Assembly (NCBI RefSeq): GCF_958405895.1
Contig: NZ_CATZAR010000002.1
Reading direction: 5' to 3' (one strand)
Source of the DNA: Ralstonia thomasii
GTDB lineage: Bacteria > Pseudomonadota > Gammaproteobacteria > Burkholderiales > Burkholderiaceae
Length of the DNA stretch: 64,000 nt
The position numbers were made by a program, and so were the translations under genes. Positions 7,602-16,104 of this stretch are shown one piece after another. A model generated the notes under the pieces. That model saw only the letters and a list, made by a program, of their open reading frames with translations, was not told where the DNA came from and did no database searches. The stretch's first letter is position 1. Every line of letters begins with the position of its first letter.

Positions 7602-8426
7602 TTATGCGGCGACCGTGTCTCGTTCGCGTGCAAAGGCGATCAGCGCGTCGAGTGTGCCGTCGGGGCATTCTCCCATGATCGCGTGCCCGCCAGGCAGCCC
7701 CACAACGCGGCTGCCGGCCAGTCCTGCCGCAACCTGACGGCCGGCTTTTGCTGGCGTCATCTGATCTTTTTCTCCCACAATCACGAGTGACGGGCACTTC
7801 GCGGCGGCCATGGCTTCGGCGCCGCGCGCATAGGCATTGCAGGCAGCAAAATCTGTGTGGAAGACGGGCGCGTCCGTGCCGCGCGCTATCCGTTCCATCA
7901 GCCGCTGGCTGCCGCCATGCATCCAGAAGCCCGGCCCCGGCGCTGACGGCTTGTTCGCCAGGCTGGAATGCGACCAGGTATTCACCATATCAATGGCGGC
8001 CGGCGTGTTGTTGAGCGCGGCGTCAAGCAGCGCATCCGACACCTTCATCGGCCAGGCCGTCGCTACCAGCGCGATGCGGCGCACGCGACTGGCGTACCGT
8101 GACGCGCACTCCAGCGCAATCAGCGAGCCCATGCTGTGGCCGACCACAACCACTGGCTGGGTGACGCCGGCTGCGTGCACGAGCGCCATCACCCAGTCGG
8201 CCATGGCTTCCACGGTCTGCAGAGGGGCGCCGGCGCTGCGACCGTGGCCCGGCAGATCGACCGCCAGCACGCTGAAGCCGTGATGCGCGAACCATCGCGT
8301 CTGCAGGCCCCAGACCGAATGGTCGTTCTGCGCGCCATGCACGAAGACGACGCAGGGCAGTTCGGCGTTGAACGGTTTGCCGCCGGTGTAGGCGTAGGCG
8401 CGCTCGCTTTGTACGGTCCATTCCAT
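7602..8426 (-). CDS. Alpha/beta hydrolase
   Basis: 274 residues with a complete alpha/beta hydrolase core: oxyanion strand VVFVHGAQNDHSVWG near residue 27, VDLPGHGRSAG near 57, nucleophile elbow VGHSMGSLIALE near 95, the acid in VIVGEKDQMTPA, and the catalytic His in LPGGHAIMGECPD. The substrate is unknown. The start is ATG 8426, whose A is the last base of the stop codon of the preceding sulfhydrylase gene (TGATG), giving one-base overlap and probable translational coupling. This tight link to a sulfur amino-acid enzyme is a clue to function, but no more than that. Confidence 0.87.
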   Translation of the reverse strand: MEWTVQSERAYAYTGGKPFNAELPCVVFVHGAQNDHSVWGLQTRWFAHHGFSVLAVDLPGHGRSAGAPLQTVEAMADWVMALVHAAGVTQPVVVVGHSMGSLIALECASRYASRVRRIALVATAWPMKVSDALLDAALNNTPAAIDMVNTWSHSSLANKPSAPGPGFWMHGGSQRLMERIARGTDAPVFHTDFAACNAYARGAEAMAAAKCPSLVIVGEKDQMTPAKAGRQVAAGLAGSRVVGLPGGHAIMGECPDGTLDALIAFARERDTVAA

Positions 8427-9760
8427 CACCGGGCTCCCGTTGCTTTGACGGCGGCTTTGCCCGGCACGGCCGACATCGCGCGCTCGGCAGCTTTCAGGCC
8501 GCGCTTGAGATCGTCGATCAGGTCGTCGGCGTCTTCAAGGCCGATGGAGAGGCGGATCGTGCCTTCGCTGATGCCGGCTGCGGCCAGCGCGTCGGCGTCC
8601 ATGCGGAAGTGCGTTGTCGACGCGGGGTGGATGACCAGCGAGCGCGCATCGCCCACGTTGGCAAGGTGCGAGAACAGTCCGAGCGATTCGATGAACTGCT
8701 GGCCGGCACGCCGATCACCGCGCAGATCGAAGCTGAACACCGCGCCGCTGCCACGCGGCAGCAGGCGCTTGGCCAGTGCGTGATCGGGGTGCGATTCCAG
8801 CTCCGGGTAGGCGACCGACGCCACCATTGGGTGGCTCGCCAGGAAGGCGACGATGCGGCGGGCGTTGTCCACATGTCGCGCCATGCGCAGCGGCAGTGTC
8901 TCGATGCCTTGCAGCAGTTGCCATGCGGCCATCGGGTTCATGCAGGCGCCGAAGTCGCGCAGGCCCTCGCGGCGCGCTCGCAGCAGGAAGGGCGCGACGG
9001 TGCTCTCCTCGGCAAACACCATGTCGTGAAAGCCCGCGTACGGCTCGGTCAGTTCGGGGTGCTTACCGGCGGCCACGTAGTCGAATGTGCCCCCGTCGAC
9101 AAGCACGCCGCCGATGGTCGTGCCATGCCCGCCCAGGAACTTGGTGGCCGAGTGATAGACGAGATCTGCGCCATGCGCGAACGCCTGCAGCAGCCAAGGC
9201 GTGGTGAAGGTCGAGTCGACCAGCAGGGGCACGCCCGCGTCATGCGCAATCGATGCAATGGTCGGGATGTCGAGCACATCCAGCCCCGGGTTGCCGAGCG
9301 TCTCGCCAAACAGCAGCCGCGTGTTCGGGCGGATGGCAGCGCGCCAGCCATCGATGTCGCCGGGTTTGACGAAGGTTGTCTCGATACCGAAGCGGCGCAG
9401 CGTGTAGTGCAGCAAGTTGTGCGAGCCGCCATACAGCGCCGAGGACGCGACGATATGCGAGCCGGCACCCATCAGCGTGACGATGGCCAGATGCAGCGCC
9501 GCCTGCCCCGAAGCCGTGGCGATGGCGCCTACGCCGTTTTCCAGCGCGGCCATGCGCTCTTCGAACACGGCAACGGTCGGGTTGGAGATGCGCGAGTAGA
9601 CGTGGCCCGCGCGTTCCATATTGAACAATGACGCCGCATGTTCGCTGTCGCGGAACACAAAGGACGTGCTCAGGTGAATCGGCGTGGCGCGTGCGCCGGT
9701 GGCCGGGTCGGGCGCGGCGCCGGCATGCAGGGCCAGCGTGTCGAAGCGGGCTTTGGACAT
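8426..9760 (-). CDS. O-acetylhomoserine sulfhydrylase-type PLP enzyme
   Basis: 444-residue Cys/Met-metabolism PLP enzyme. Such enzymes make homocysteine (or methionine with methanethiol) from O-acetyl- or O-succinylhomoserine. Seen: FDTLALHAGAAPDPATGAR at the N-terminus, PLP-phosphate motif SGQAALHLAI, the tyrosine region ALYGGSHNLL, DSTFTTPWLLQAF and the Schiff-base lysine in YHSATKFLGGHGTT. The length and N-terminal signature favour MetY over the shorter MetZ/MetB. ATG 9760 matches the usual family start, but ATG 9808 has the better ribosome site (AGGGAG), so the start is not settled. Divergent to the CBS gene. Confidence 0.88.
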   Translation of the reverse strand: MSKARFDTLALHAGAAPDPATGARATPIHLSTSFVFRDSEHAASLFNMERAGHVYSRISNPTVAVFEERMAALENGVGAIATASGQAALHLAIVTLMGAGSHIVASSALYGGSHNLLHYTLRRFGIETTFVKPGDIDGWRAAIRPNTRLLFGETLGNPGLDVLDIPTIASIAHDAGVPLLVDSTFTTPWLLQAFAHGADLVYHSATKFLGGHGTTIGGVLVDGGTFDYVAAGKHPELTEPYAGFHDMVFAEESTVAPFLLRARREGLRDFGACMNPMAAWQLLQGIETLPLRMARHVDNARRIVAFLASHPMVASVAYPELESHPDHALAKRLLPRGSGAVFSFDLRGDRRAGQQFIESLGLFSHLANVGDARSLVIHPASTTHFRMDADALAAAGISEGTIRLSIGLEDADDLIDDLKRGLKAAERAMSAVPGKAAVKATGAR

Positions 9761-9999
9761 GGATTCAGGCACCCGGAAAGGGCGCGGGAACAGGTTTGAA
9801 CGCGGCATGCTAGCACTGCTCCCTGTTGCAGCGCATTCCGGGCAAACGCCGAGCGGGCGCGGTTTTTGACAGGTTTTTTCTGCGCTGCATGCTTGTCGAA
9901 GCGATCCGGTTTGGGCTAGGATCGAAACATAACCATAACCACAACCCGCGCGCGGTCGCTCCCCGGCAGACCGGCACCCCGAACTCTGGGAGACGCAAT

Positions 10000-10455
10000 A
10001 TGAAAGTCAGCGATATCCTCCACGTGAAGGGCAACACGCTCTACACCGTGGCACCTGAAACCAAGCTCCAGGTGGCCGTGCAGACGATGGCGGAGAAAGA
10101 CATCGGCTCGCTCGTGGTCATGGAGTACGGCGAACTGGTCGGCATGCTGACCTTTCGAGAAATCATCAAGGTTGTTGCCAAGAATCACGGTTCCGTGGGC
10201 GAGGGCACGACCATCCGCAAGGTGATGGACGATCATCCCGTCACCTGCACCCCCGAAACCGAGGTCAACGAAGTACGCCGTATCATGCTGGAGCACCATG
10301 TGCGCTACCTGCCGGTGCTCGACAGCCGCACGTTGATGGGCGTGATTTCGTTCTACGACGTCGCCAAAGCCGTGCTCGAAGACCAAAGTTTTGAGAACAA
10401 GATGCTCAAGGCGTACATTCGCGACTGGCCCGAAGAAAAGGCCAACGAAGACTGA
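10000..10455 (+). CDS. Tandem CBS-domain protein
   Basis: 151 residues made of two CBS domains: residues 5-60 (DILHVKGNTLYTVAPETKLQVAVQTM then IGSLVVMEYGELVGMLTFREI) and 75-135 (IRKVMDDHPVTCTPETEVNEVRRIM then YLPVLDSRTLMGVISFYDV). Such pairs bind adenosine nucleotides or related ligands and act as small sensors. GGGAG lies nine bases before ATG 10000. A possible promoter TTGTCG-18-TAGGAT sits at 9893-9922. Followed at once by a terminator, so monocistronic. Confidence 0.9.
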   Translation: MKVSDILHVKGNTLYTVAPETKLQVAVQTMAEKDIGSLVVMEYGELVGMLTFREIIKVVAKNHGSVGEGTTIRKVMDDHPVTCTPETEVNEVRRIMLEHHVRYLPVLDSRTLMGVISFYDVAKAVLEDQSFENKMLKAYIRDWPEEKANED

Positions 10456-10483
10456 CCTGCGCGATCTCCTCACCGCATCCCTG

Positions 10484-10514
10484 AAACCCGCCCGCCGTTG
10501 CGAGCGGGTTTTTT
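10484..10514 (+). terminator. Intrinsic terminator after the CBS gene
   Basis: AAACCCGC (10484-10491) pairs with GCGGGTTT (10504-10511), and the right arm runs into a T tract. It lies 28 bases after the stop codon. Confidence 0.85.
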
Positions 10515-10537
10515 GTTGAACCCAGAACCGCCTGCCG

Positions 10538-12445
10538 ATGAGCCAATCGAGCCAGTTTTCCCTGCTGAAGCAGCTTCGCTTTGCACCGTTCTTCTGGACC
10601 CAGTTCCTGGGCGCGATGAACGATAACGTTTTCAAGGTGGCGTTTTCCTCGTTGGTCACGTACCACGCTGCGCTGTTCGGCAATGCGGACCCGGCGTCCG
10701 CAGCGTTCCTGATTTCAGCGATCTTCATCGCGCCGTTTGTGCTGCTGTCTGCCACCAGCGGGCAGATTGCCGACCGCATGGACAAGGCGCGCCTGATCCG
10801 TCTGGTGAAGACATTGGAAATCGCCATCATGGTGATCGGCTGTGCAGGTTTCGCGCTGCGCCACGTTGAACTGCTGTACCTCTGCACGTTCTTGATGGGC
10901 GTGCACTCGACGCTGTTTGGGCCCGTGAAGTACGCCTATCTGCCCCAGCATCTGCAATCGGCTGAATTGGTGGGCGGCAACGGGCTGGTGGAAATGGGCA
11001 CCTTTGTCGCCATCCTGATCGGCACCATTGGCGGCGGCGAACTGGCCAATTACACCCGCAACGGCGAGCTGGTCGGCCCGCTGTTTACCGGTATTGCGTG
11101 CATTGTCATTGCCGTGGCCGGGTGGCTGACCGCGCGCGGTGTGCCCGTCTCGCCGGCGTCGCAGCCGGACCTGCGCATCAATTGGAACCCGATCTCCGAG
11201 ACCTGGCGCAACCTGAAGCTGGCGAGCAACCAGCGCGCGGTGTTTCTCAGCCTGCTGGGCATCTCGTGGCTCTGGTTCGTGGGCGCGACGTTCCTGACGT
11301 CGTTCTTTGCCTACGCGCGCAATGTGCTCGGCGGCGACCAGAATGTCGTGACGCTACTGCTGGCCGTGTTTTCGGTGGGCATCGGGTTGGGCTCGGTGCT
11401 GTGCGAAAAGCTCTCGGGCCGCACGGTGGAGATCGGCCTGGTGCCGTTTGGCTCGATCGGCATGACGGTCTTCGCGGTGGACCTGTACTTTGCTTCGCAT
11501 GCCGAGGCATTGGTCGCGCACGACGTGCTGACGGGCATTTCCGGGTTCCTGCAGAACCATCGCCATTGGCGCGTGCTGGCCGATCTGTTCCTGCTGGCGA
11601 TGTTCGGCGGCTTCTACAGCGTGCCCTTGTACGCGCTGATCCAGAGCCGCTGCGAACCGACGCATCGTGCGCGCATCATTGCCGCCAACAACATCCTCAA
11701 CGCGCTGTTCATGATCGCTTCTGCCGTGCTGGCGATGGTGCTCACGCGTGCCGGGTTCACGATCCCGCAGTTATTTCTGGTCACCGGCATCCTCAATGCC
11801 GTGGTGGCGATCTACATCTACACGCTGGTGCCGGAATTCCTGATCCGCTTCGTGATGTGGCTGCTGATCCATACCGTTTACCGCGTGAAGGTGGAGGGCT
11901 CGGAGCAGATTCCCGATGAAGGCCCCTGCCTGCTGGTCTGCAACCACGTGAGCTTCGTCGATGCCGTGGTGGTGGGCGCGTTCGTGCGCCGCCCCGTGCG
12001 TTTTGTGATGGATCACCGCATCTTCAAGGTGCCGGTGCTGTCGTGGTTCTTCAGCACGGTCAAGGCGATTCCGATTGCGCCGATGCACGAAGACCCGGAG
12101 ATGCTCAGCCGCGCCTACGACACCATTGCCGCCGCGCTGGCGGAGGGCGAGGTCGTCTGCATCTTCCCCGAAGGCAAGATCACCGGCACGGGCGAGATGA
12201 ACCCGTTCAAGGAAGGCATGCGCCGCATCATCGAACGCACACCCGTGCCGGTGGTACCGATGGCGCTGCGCGGCCTCTGGGGCAGCTTTTTCTCGCGCAA
12301 GGGCGGGGCGGCGATGTCGCGCCCGTTCCGTCGCGGCTTCCTCAACAAGCTGGAACTGTGCATCGGCACGCCGGTGCCGGCGCAGGCCGTGTCGCTGGAA
12401 GCGATGCAGGCCGCCGTGCTGGCGTTGCGCGGCGAGCGGCTCTAG
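10538..12445 (+). CDS. MFS (LplT-like) / PlsC acyltransferase fusion
   Basis: 635-residue two-part protein. Residues 1-415 form a 12-helix major facilitator module related to the lysophospholipid flippase LplT (opening FWTQFLGAMNDNVFKVAF; later ATSGQIADRMDKARL). Residues about 430-630 are a PlsC-type acyltransferase with the HX4D motif in NHVSFVDAVV (His about 470) and FPEGKITGTGEM near 542. E. coli has LplT and the acyltransferase-ligase Aas as separate proteins; here flippase and acyltransferase are joined and the AMP-binding acyl-ACP synthetase domain of Aas is absent. Likely role: taking up or remodelling lysophospholipid in the inner membrane. The acyl donor is unknown. Confidence 0.88.
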   Translation: MSQSSQFSLLKQLRFAPFFWTQFLGAMNDNVFKVAFSSLVTYHAALFGNADPASAAFLISAIFIAPFVLLSATSGQIADRMDKARLIRLVKTLEIAIMVIGCAGFALRHVELLYLCTFLMGVHSTLFGPVKYAYLPQHLQSAELVGGNGLVEMGTFVAILIGTIGGGELANYTRNGELVGPLFTGIACIVIAVAGWLTARGVPVSPASQPDLRINWNPISETWRNLKLASNQRAVFLSLLGISWLWFVGATFLTSFFAYARNVLGGDQNVVTLLLAVFSVGIGLGSVLCEKLSGRTVEIGLVPFGSIGMTVFAVDLYFASHAEALVAHDVLTGISGFLQNHRHWRVLADLFLLAMFGGFYSVPLYALIQSRCEPTHRARIIAANNILNALFMIASAVLAMVLTRAGFTIPQLFLVTGILNAVVAIYIYTLVPEFLIRFVMWLLIHTVYRVKVEGSEQIPDEGPCLLVCNHVSFVDAVVVGAFVRRPVRFVMDHRIFKVPVLSWFFSTVKAIPIAPMHEDPEMLSRAYDTIAAALAEGEVVCIFPEGKITGTGEMNPFKEGMRRIIERTPVPVVPMALRGLWGSFFSRKGGAAMSRPFRRGFLNKLELCIGTPVPAQAVSLEAMQAAVLALRGERL

Positions 12446-12540
12446 CGCCTGGCGCCCCTGCGGACTTCGATACACTGCCGGTCGGCCTGCAATCGGCCTT
12501 CATGCGTTTTTTCTGACCTCCAACTTTCCCGTTACCTGCC

Positions 12541-12954
12541 ATGAAACACGTTTCCCCGCTGCTGTGTGCTTCGTTGCTTGCCCTGGCTGCCGTTAGCGCG
12601 CAAGCCGCATCGCCCGCATCCGAGACGCTGCCTTCCGGTGTGATCGTCCAGACGCTGACCAAAGGCACCGGCCCGTCGCCCAAGGCCAGCGACACGGTCA
12701 AGGTGCACTACCGCGGCACGCTCACCAACGGTACCGAGTTCGACAGCTCCTACAAGCGCGGCCAGCCGATCTCCTTCCCGCTGAATCGCGTGATTCCGTG
12801 CTGGACCGAAGGCGTGCAGAAGATCCAGGTGGGCGGCAAAGCCAAGCTGACGTGCCCGGCAGCCACTGCTTACGGCGAGCGCGGCGTGCCGGGCACGATT
12901 CCGCCCAACTCCACGCTGAACTTTGACGTCGAGCTGCTGGGTATCGGTGGCTGA
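12541..12954 (+). CDS. Periplasmic FKBP-type peptidyl-prolyl isomerase
   Basis: 137 residues. Residues 1-23 are a cleavable signal peptide ending AVSAQA-AS. The rest is a single FKBP domain: VKVHYRGTLTNGTEFDSSYKRGQPISFPL, VIPCWTEGVQKIQVGGKAKL and the C-terminal IPPNSTLNFDVELLGI. The aromatic and acidic pocket residues of active FKBPs are present (Tyr, Phe, Asp, Trp). It lacks the N-terminal dimerisation domain of FkpA, so it resembles the minimal FKBP. It would help fold exported proteins. It lies between the fusion protein and aroC, 85 bases from the latter. Confidence 0.92.
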   Translation: MKHVSPLLCASLLALAAVSAQAASPASETLPSGVIVQTLTKGTGPSPKASDTVKVHYRGTLTNGTEFDSSYKRGQPISFPLNRVIPCWTEGVQKIQVGGKAKLTCPAATAYGERGVPGTIPPNSTLNFDVELLGIGG

Positions 12955-13039
12955 TCTGGAGGCCGGTGGATCGGCCTTACAATAGCGTTTTCCTGATGTT
13001 TCGCGCCGCGGCCGTCGCGGCGCCTTCCTGAGCACGATC

Positions 13040-14140
13040 ATGTCTGGCAATACCTTGGGCCTGCTGTTTTCCGTCACCACTTTCGGCGAGTCGCATGGCC
13101 CGGCCATCGGCGCTGTCATCGACGGCTGCCCACCCGGCATGACGCTATCGGCAGAAGACATCCAGCCCGATCTGGATCGCCGCAAGCCCGGCACCTCGCG
13201 GCACGTGACGCAGCGCAAGGAGGAAGACCTTGTTGAGATCCTCTCCGGCGTGTACGAAGGCAAGACCACGGGCACCCCGATTTGTCTGCTGATCCGCAAC
13301 ACAGATCAGCGCAGCAAGGACTACAGCAACATCGCCGAGACATTCCGTCCCGGCCATGCCGATTACACGTACTGGCACAAATACGGCATCCGTGACCCGC
13401 GTGGTGGTGGCCGTTCTTCCGCACGATTGACGGCGCCGACGGTGGCCGCAGGTGCTGTCGCCAAGAAGTGGCTGCGTGAGAAGTTCGGCATCGAAATCCA
13501 CGGCTTCATGTCGCAACTGGGCGATATCCACATTCCGTTCATGGACTGGAACGAGGTGCCGAACAACCCGTTCTTCGCGCCCAATGCCGAGATCGTTCCC
13601 GAGCTGGAAACCTACATGGATGCACTGCGCAAAGATGGCGATTCCGTCGGCGCGCGCATTGAAGTGGTGGCCACGGGCGTGCCCGTCGGTTGGGGCGAGC
13701 CGCTGTTCGATCGCCTGGATGCAGACATTGCCCACGCCATGATGGGTCTGAACGCAGTCAAGGGCGTTGAGATCGGTGCAGGCTTCCACGCGGTCAGCCA
13801 GCGCGGTTCCGAGCATGGTGATGAGCTGACGCCGGAGGGCTTCGTCGGCAACAACGCCGGCGGTATCCTGGGTGGGATTTCGACGGGGCAGGATATCTCT
13901 GTGTCGCTGGCGATCAAGCCGACGTCGAGCATCCGCACGCCGCGCCGTTCGATCGACAAGGCGGGTGACCCGGCGGTGGTGGAAACGTTCGGCCGCCATG
14001 ATCCATGCGTGGGCATTCGTGCCACGCCGATCGCCGAGGCGCTGCTGGCGCTGGTGCTGATCGACCACGCGCTGCGTCATCGTGCGCAATGTGGCGATGT
14101 GTCCGTGGAGACGCCGGCCATTCCGGCAAAAGCTTCCTGA
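13040..14140 (+). CDS. aroC: Chorismate synthase
   Basis: 366 residues, normal length. Converts 5-enolpyruvylshikimate-3-phosphate to chorismate with reduced FMN, the last shared step to aromatic amino acids. Seen: signature GESHGPAIGAVIDGCPPG near residue 15, RKPGTSRHVTQRKEEDLVEILSG, the conserved HADYTYWHKYGIRDPRGGGRSSAR block and the third signature GGISTGQDI near 276. Bifunctional flavin-reducing type cannot be told from sequence. Ends 20 bases before a two-way terminator shared with ETF-QO. Confidence 0.97.
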   Translation: MSGNTLGLLFSVTTFGESHGPAIGAVIDGCPPGMTLSAEDIQPDLDRRKPGTSRHVTQRKEEDLVEILSGVYEGKTTGTPICLLIRNTDQRSKDYSNIAETFRPGHADYTYWHKYGIRDPRGGGRSSARLTAPTVAAGAVAKKWLREKFGIEIHGFMSQLGDIHIPFMDWNEVPNNPFFAPNAEIVPELETYMDALRKDGDSVGARIEVVATGVPVGWGEPLFDRLDADIAHAMMGLNAVKGVEIGAGFHAVSQRGSEHGDELTPEGFVGNNAGGILGGISTGQDISVSLAIKPTSSIRTPRRSIDKAGDPAVVETFGRHDPCVGIRATPIAEALLALVLIDHALRHRAQCGDVSVETPAIPAKAS

Positions 14141-14159
14141 ATCGATTTGCGCAGACAAC

Positions 14160-14188
14160 AAAAAAGACGGCTTCAAGCCGTCTTTTTT
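14160..14188. terminator. Bidirectional terminator between aroC and ETF-QO
   Basis: AAAAAGACGGCT (14161-14172), loop TCA, AGCCGTCTTTTT (14176-14187). A near-perfect stem with A and T runs at both ends, placed between two convergent genes. Confidence 0.9.
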
Positions 14189-14208
14189 GTTGGGCGACCG
14201 CCCGGTGC

Positions 14209-15894
14209 TTACATGCCGACGTAGTTCGGCCCGCCACCGCCTTCCGGGGTGACCCACACAATGTTCTGCGTCGGGTCCTTGATGTCGCAGGTCTTGCAGT
14301 GCACGCAGTTCTGCGCGTTGATCTGCAGGCGCTCAGTGCCCTCATCGTTCTTGACGAACTCATACACGCCAGCCGGGCAGTAGCGCTGCTCGGGGCCGGC
14401 AAACTGCGTCAGGTTGATGCGCGTCGGAACGGTCGGATCCTTCAGCGTCAGGTGAGCCGGCTGGTTCTCTTCGTGGTTCGTGTTCGAGATGAACACCGAC
14501 GACAGGCGATCGAACGTGACCTTGCCGTCCGGCTTCGGATACTCGATCTTCGGGCATTCCGATGCCGGCTTGAGCGACTGGTTGTCCGACTTCGTGCCGT
14601 GCAGCGTCCAAGGTGGGTTGCTGACGCCAATCTTGGGCAGCAGCCACTGTTCGATGCCGGTCATGATCTTGCCCAGTGTCGGGCTCTTCTTGAACCACAG
14701 CTTGAAGTTGCGCGACTGGTCCAGTTCTTCCTTCAGCCAGCTCTGTTCGAAGGCGGCGGGGTAGGCCGACAACTCGTCTGCGCAGCGGCCAGCGGTCACG
14801 GCTTCGAACACGGCTTCACCGCACATCATGCCGCTCTTAATGGCCGCGTGGCTGCCCTTGATACGCGCCGCGTTCAGGTAGCCTGCATCGCAACCGACCA
14901 GGGCGCCGCCTGGGAACACCGTTTTCGGCAGCGCCTGCGGCGTGCCGTTGTTGATGGCGCGTGCACCGTAGCCGATGCGCTTCCCGCCTTCGATGTGCGC
15001 GCGGATGGCGGGGTGGGCCTTCCAGCGCTGCATCTCTTCGAACGGGCTCATCCAAGGGTTCTTGTAGTCCAGCCCAATCACGAAGCCGAGCGTGATCTTG
15101 TTGTCTTCCAGGTGATACAGGAAGCCGCCGCCGAAGGTGTCATCTTCCATCGGCCAGCCCGCGGTGTGCACCACGAGGCCGGGCTTGGCCTTGGCCGGAT
15201 CGATTTCCCAGAGTTCCTTGATACCGATGGCGAAGGTCTGCGGGTCCTTGCCGGCGTTGAGCTTGAACTTCTCCAGCAACTGGCGGCCGAGATGCCCGCG
15301 CGCGCCTTCCGCGAAGATGGTGTACTTGCCGAGCAGCTCCATGCCGAGCTGGAAGTTCTCGGTCGGCTCACCGTCCTTGCCGATGCCCATGTTGCCGGTG
15401 GCAACGCCGCGCACGGCACCATTGTCGTCATACAGCACTTCGGCTGCCGCAAAGCCCGGGAAAATCTCGACGCCCAGCGCTTCGGCCTGCGTGGCCATCC
15501 ACTTGACCACGTTCGACAGCGAGATCACGTAGCAGCCGTGGTTATGGAAGTTGCGCGGCACGAGCCAGTCGGGCGTACGCTTGGAGCCGGTTTCGCTCAG
15601 GAAGAGCACATCGTCGCCGGTGACCGCCTGGTTGAGCGGGGCGCCGTCGGCCTTCCAGTTCGGGAGGAGTTCGTTGATGGCGCGCGGGTCCATCACAGCG
15701 CCCGAAAGAATGTGTGCACCCGGCTCGGAACCCTTTTCCAGCACGACGACGGACACGTCCTTGCCCGTCTCGGCAGCCAGTTGCTTGACGCGAATCGCAG
15801 TCGCCAGGCCGGCGGGGCCGCCGCCGACGATAACGACGTCATACTCCATGGACTCTCGCGGGCCGTATTGTTCGAGGAGCTGCTGCTGGTTCAT
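14209..15894 (-). CDS. Electron-transfer flavoprotein-ubiquinone oxidoreductase
   Basis: 561-residue membrane-associated enzyme that takes electrons from reduced ETF (fatty-acid and amino-acid acyl-CoA dehydrogenases) to ubiquinone. Seen: N-terminal FAD Rossmann motif DVVIVGGGPAGLATAIRV, the GG doublet region SGAVMDPRAINELLPNW, and at the C-terminus the 4Fe-4S ligands YCPAG and NCVHCKTCDIKDP (Cys about 506, 530, 533, 536). Length is the family norm. ATG 15894 starts the conserved MNQQQLLEQYGPRESMEYD; longer upstream frames lack homologous sequence. A palindrome at 16002-16013 lies about 110 bases upstream. Confidence 0.94.
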   Translation of the reverse strand: MNQQQLLEQYGPRESMEYDVVIVGGGPAGLATAIRVKQLAAETGKDVSVVVLEKGSEPGAHILSGAVMDPRAINELLPNWKADGAPLNQAVTGDDVLFLSETGSKRTPDWLVPRNFHNHGCYVISLSNVVKWMATQAEALGVEIFPGFAAAEVLYDDNGAVRGVATGNMGIGKDGEPTENFQLGMELLGKYTIFAEGARGHLGRQLLEKFKLNAGKDPQTFAIGIKELWEIDPAKAKPGLVVHTAGWPMEDDTFGGGFLYHLEDNKITLGFVIGLDYKNPWMSPFEEMQRWKAHPAIRAHIEGGKRIGYGARAINNGTPQALPKTVFPGGALVGCDAGYLNAARIKGSHAAIKSGMMCGEAVFEAVTAGRCADELSAYPAAFEQSWLKEELDQSRNFKLWFKKSPTLGKIMTGIEQWLLPKIGVSNPPWTLHGTKSDNQSLKPASECPKIEYPKPDGKVTFDRLSSVFISNTNHEENQPAHLTLKDPTVPTRINLTQFAGPEQRYCPAGVYEFVKNDEGTERLQINAQNCVHCKTCDIKDPTQNIVWVTPEGGGGPNYVGM

Positions 15895-16001
15895 AAGTGT
15901 CTCTTCGCTTGTAGGGCGTTTGCTTATTGGTATGACGGATTGCTGCATTAGAATTTTCCGCATTGTCCGGGACACGCCCGGATGCGGCAAGGGAATTTTC
16001 T

Positions 16002-16013
16002 GAACGATCGTTC
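16002..16013. promoter_or_regulatory. TetR-type palindrome between ETF-QO and SDR genes
   Basis: GAACGATCGTTC is a perfect 12-base palindrome in the 210-base divergent promoter region. Size and symmetry suit a TetR-family repressor. ETF-QO is a common target of fatty-acid or branched-chain degradation repressors of that family; the link is inference. Confidence 0.5.
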
Positions 16014-16104
16014 GATTTTTTGCTAAGCTGCGCTCAAATCACATGCCGATGTTGCTTCCGAGCAGCCCGGCGCATGCCAAACCAATCTACGGGGATCACG
16101 CATC

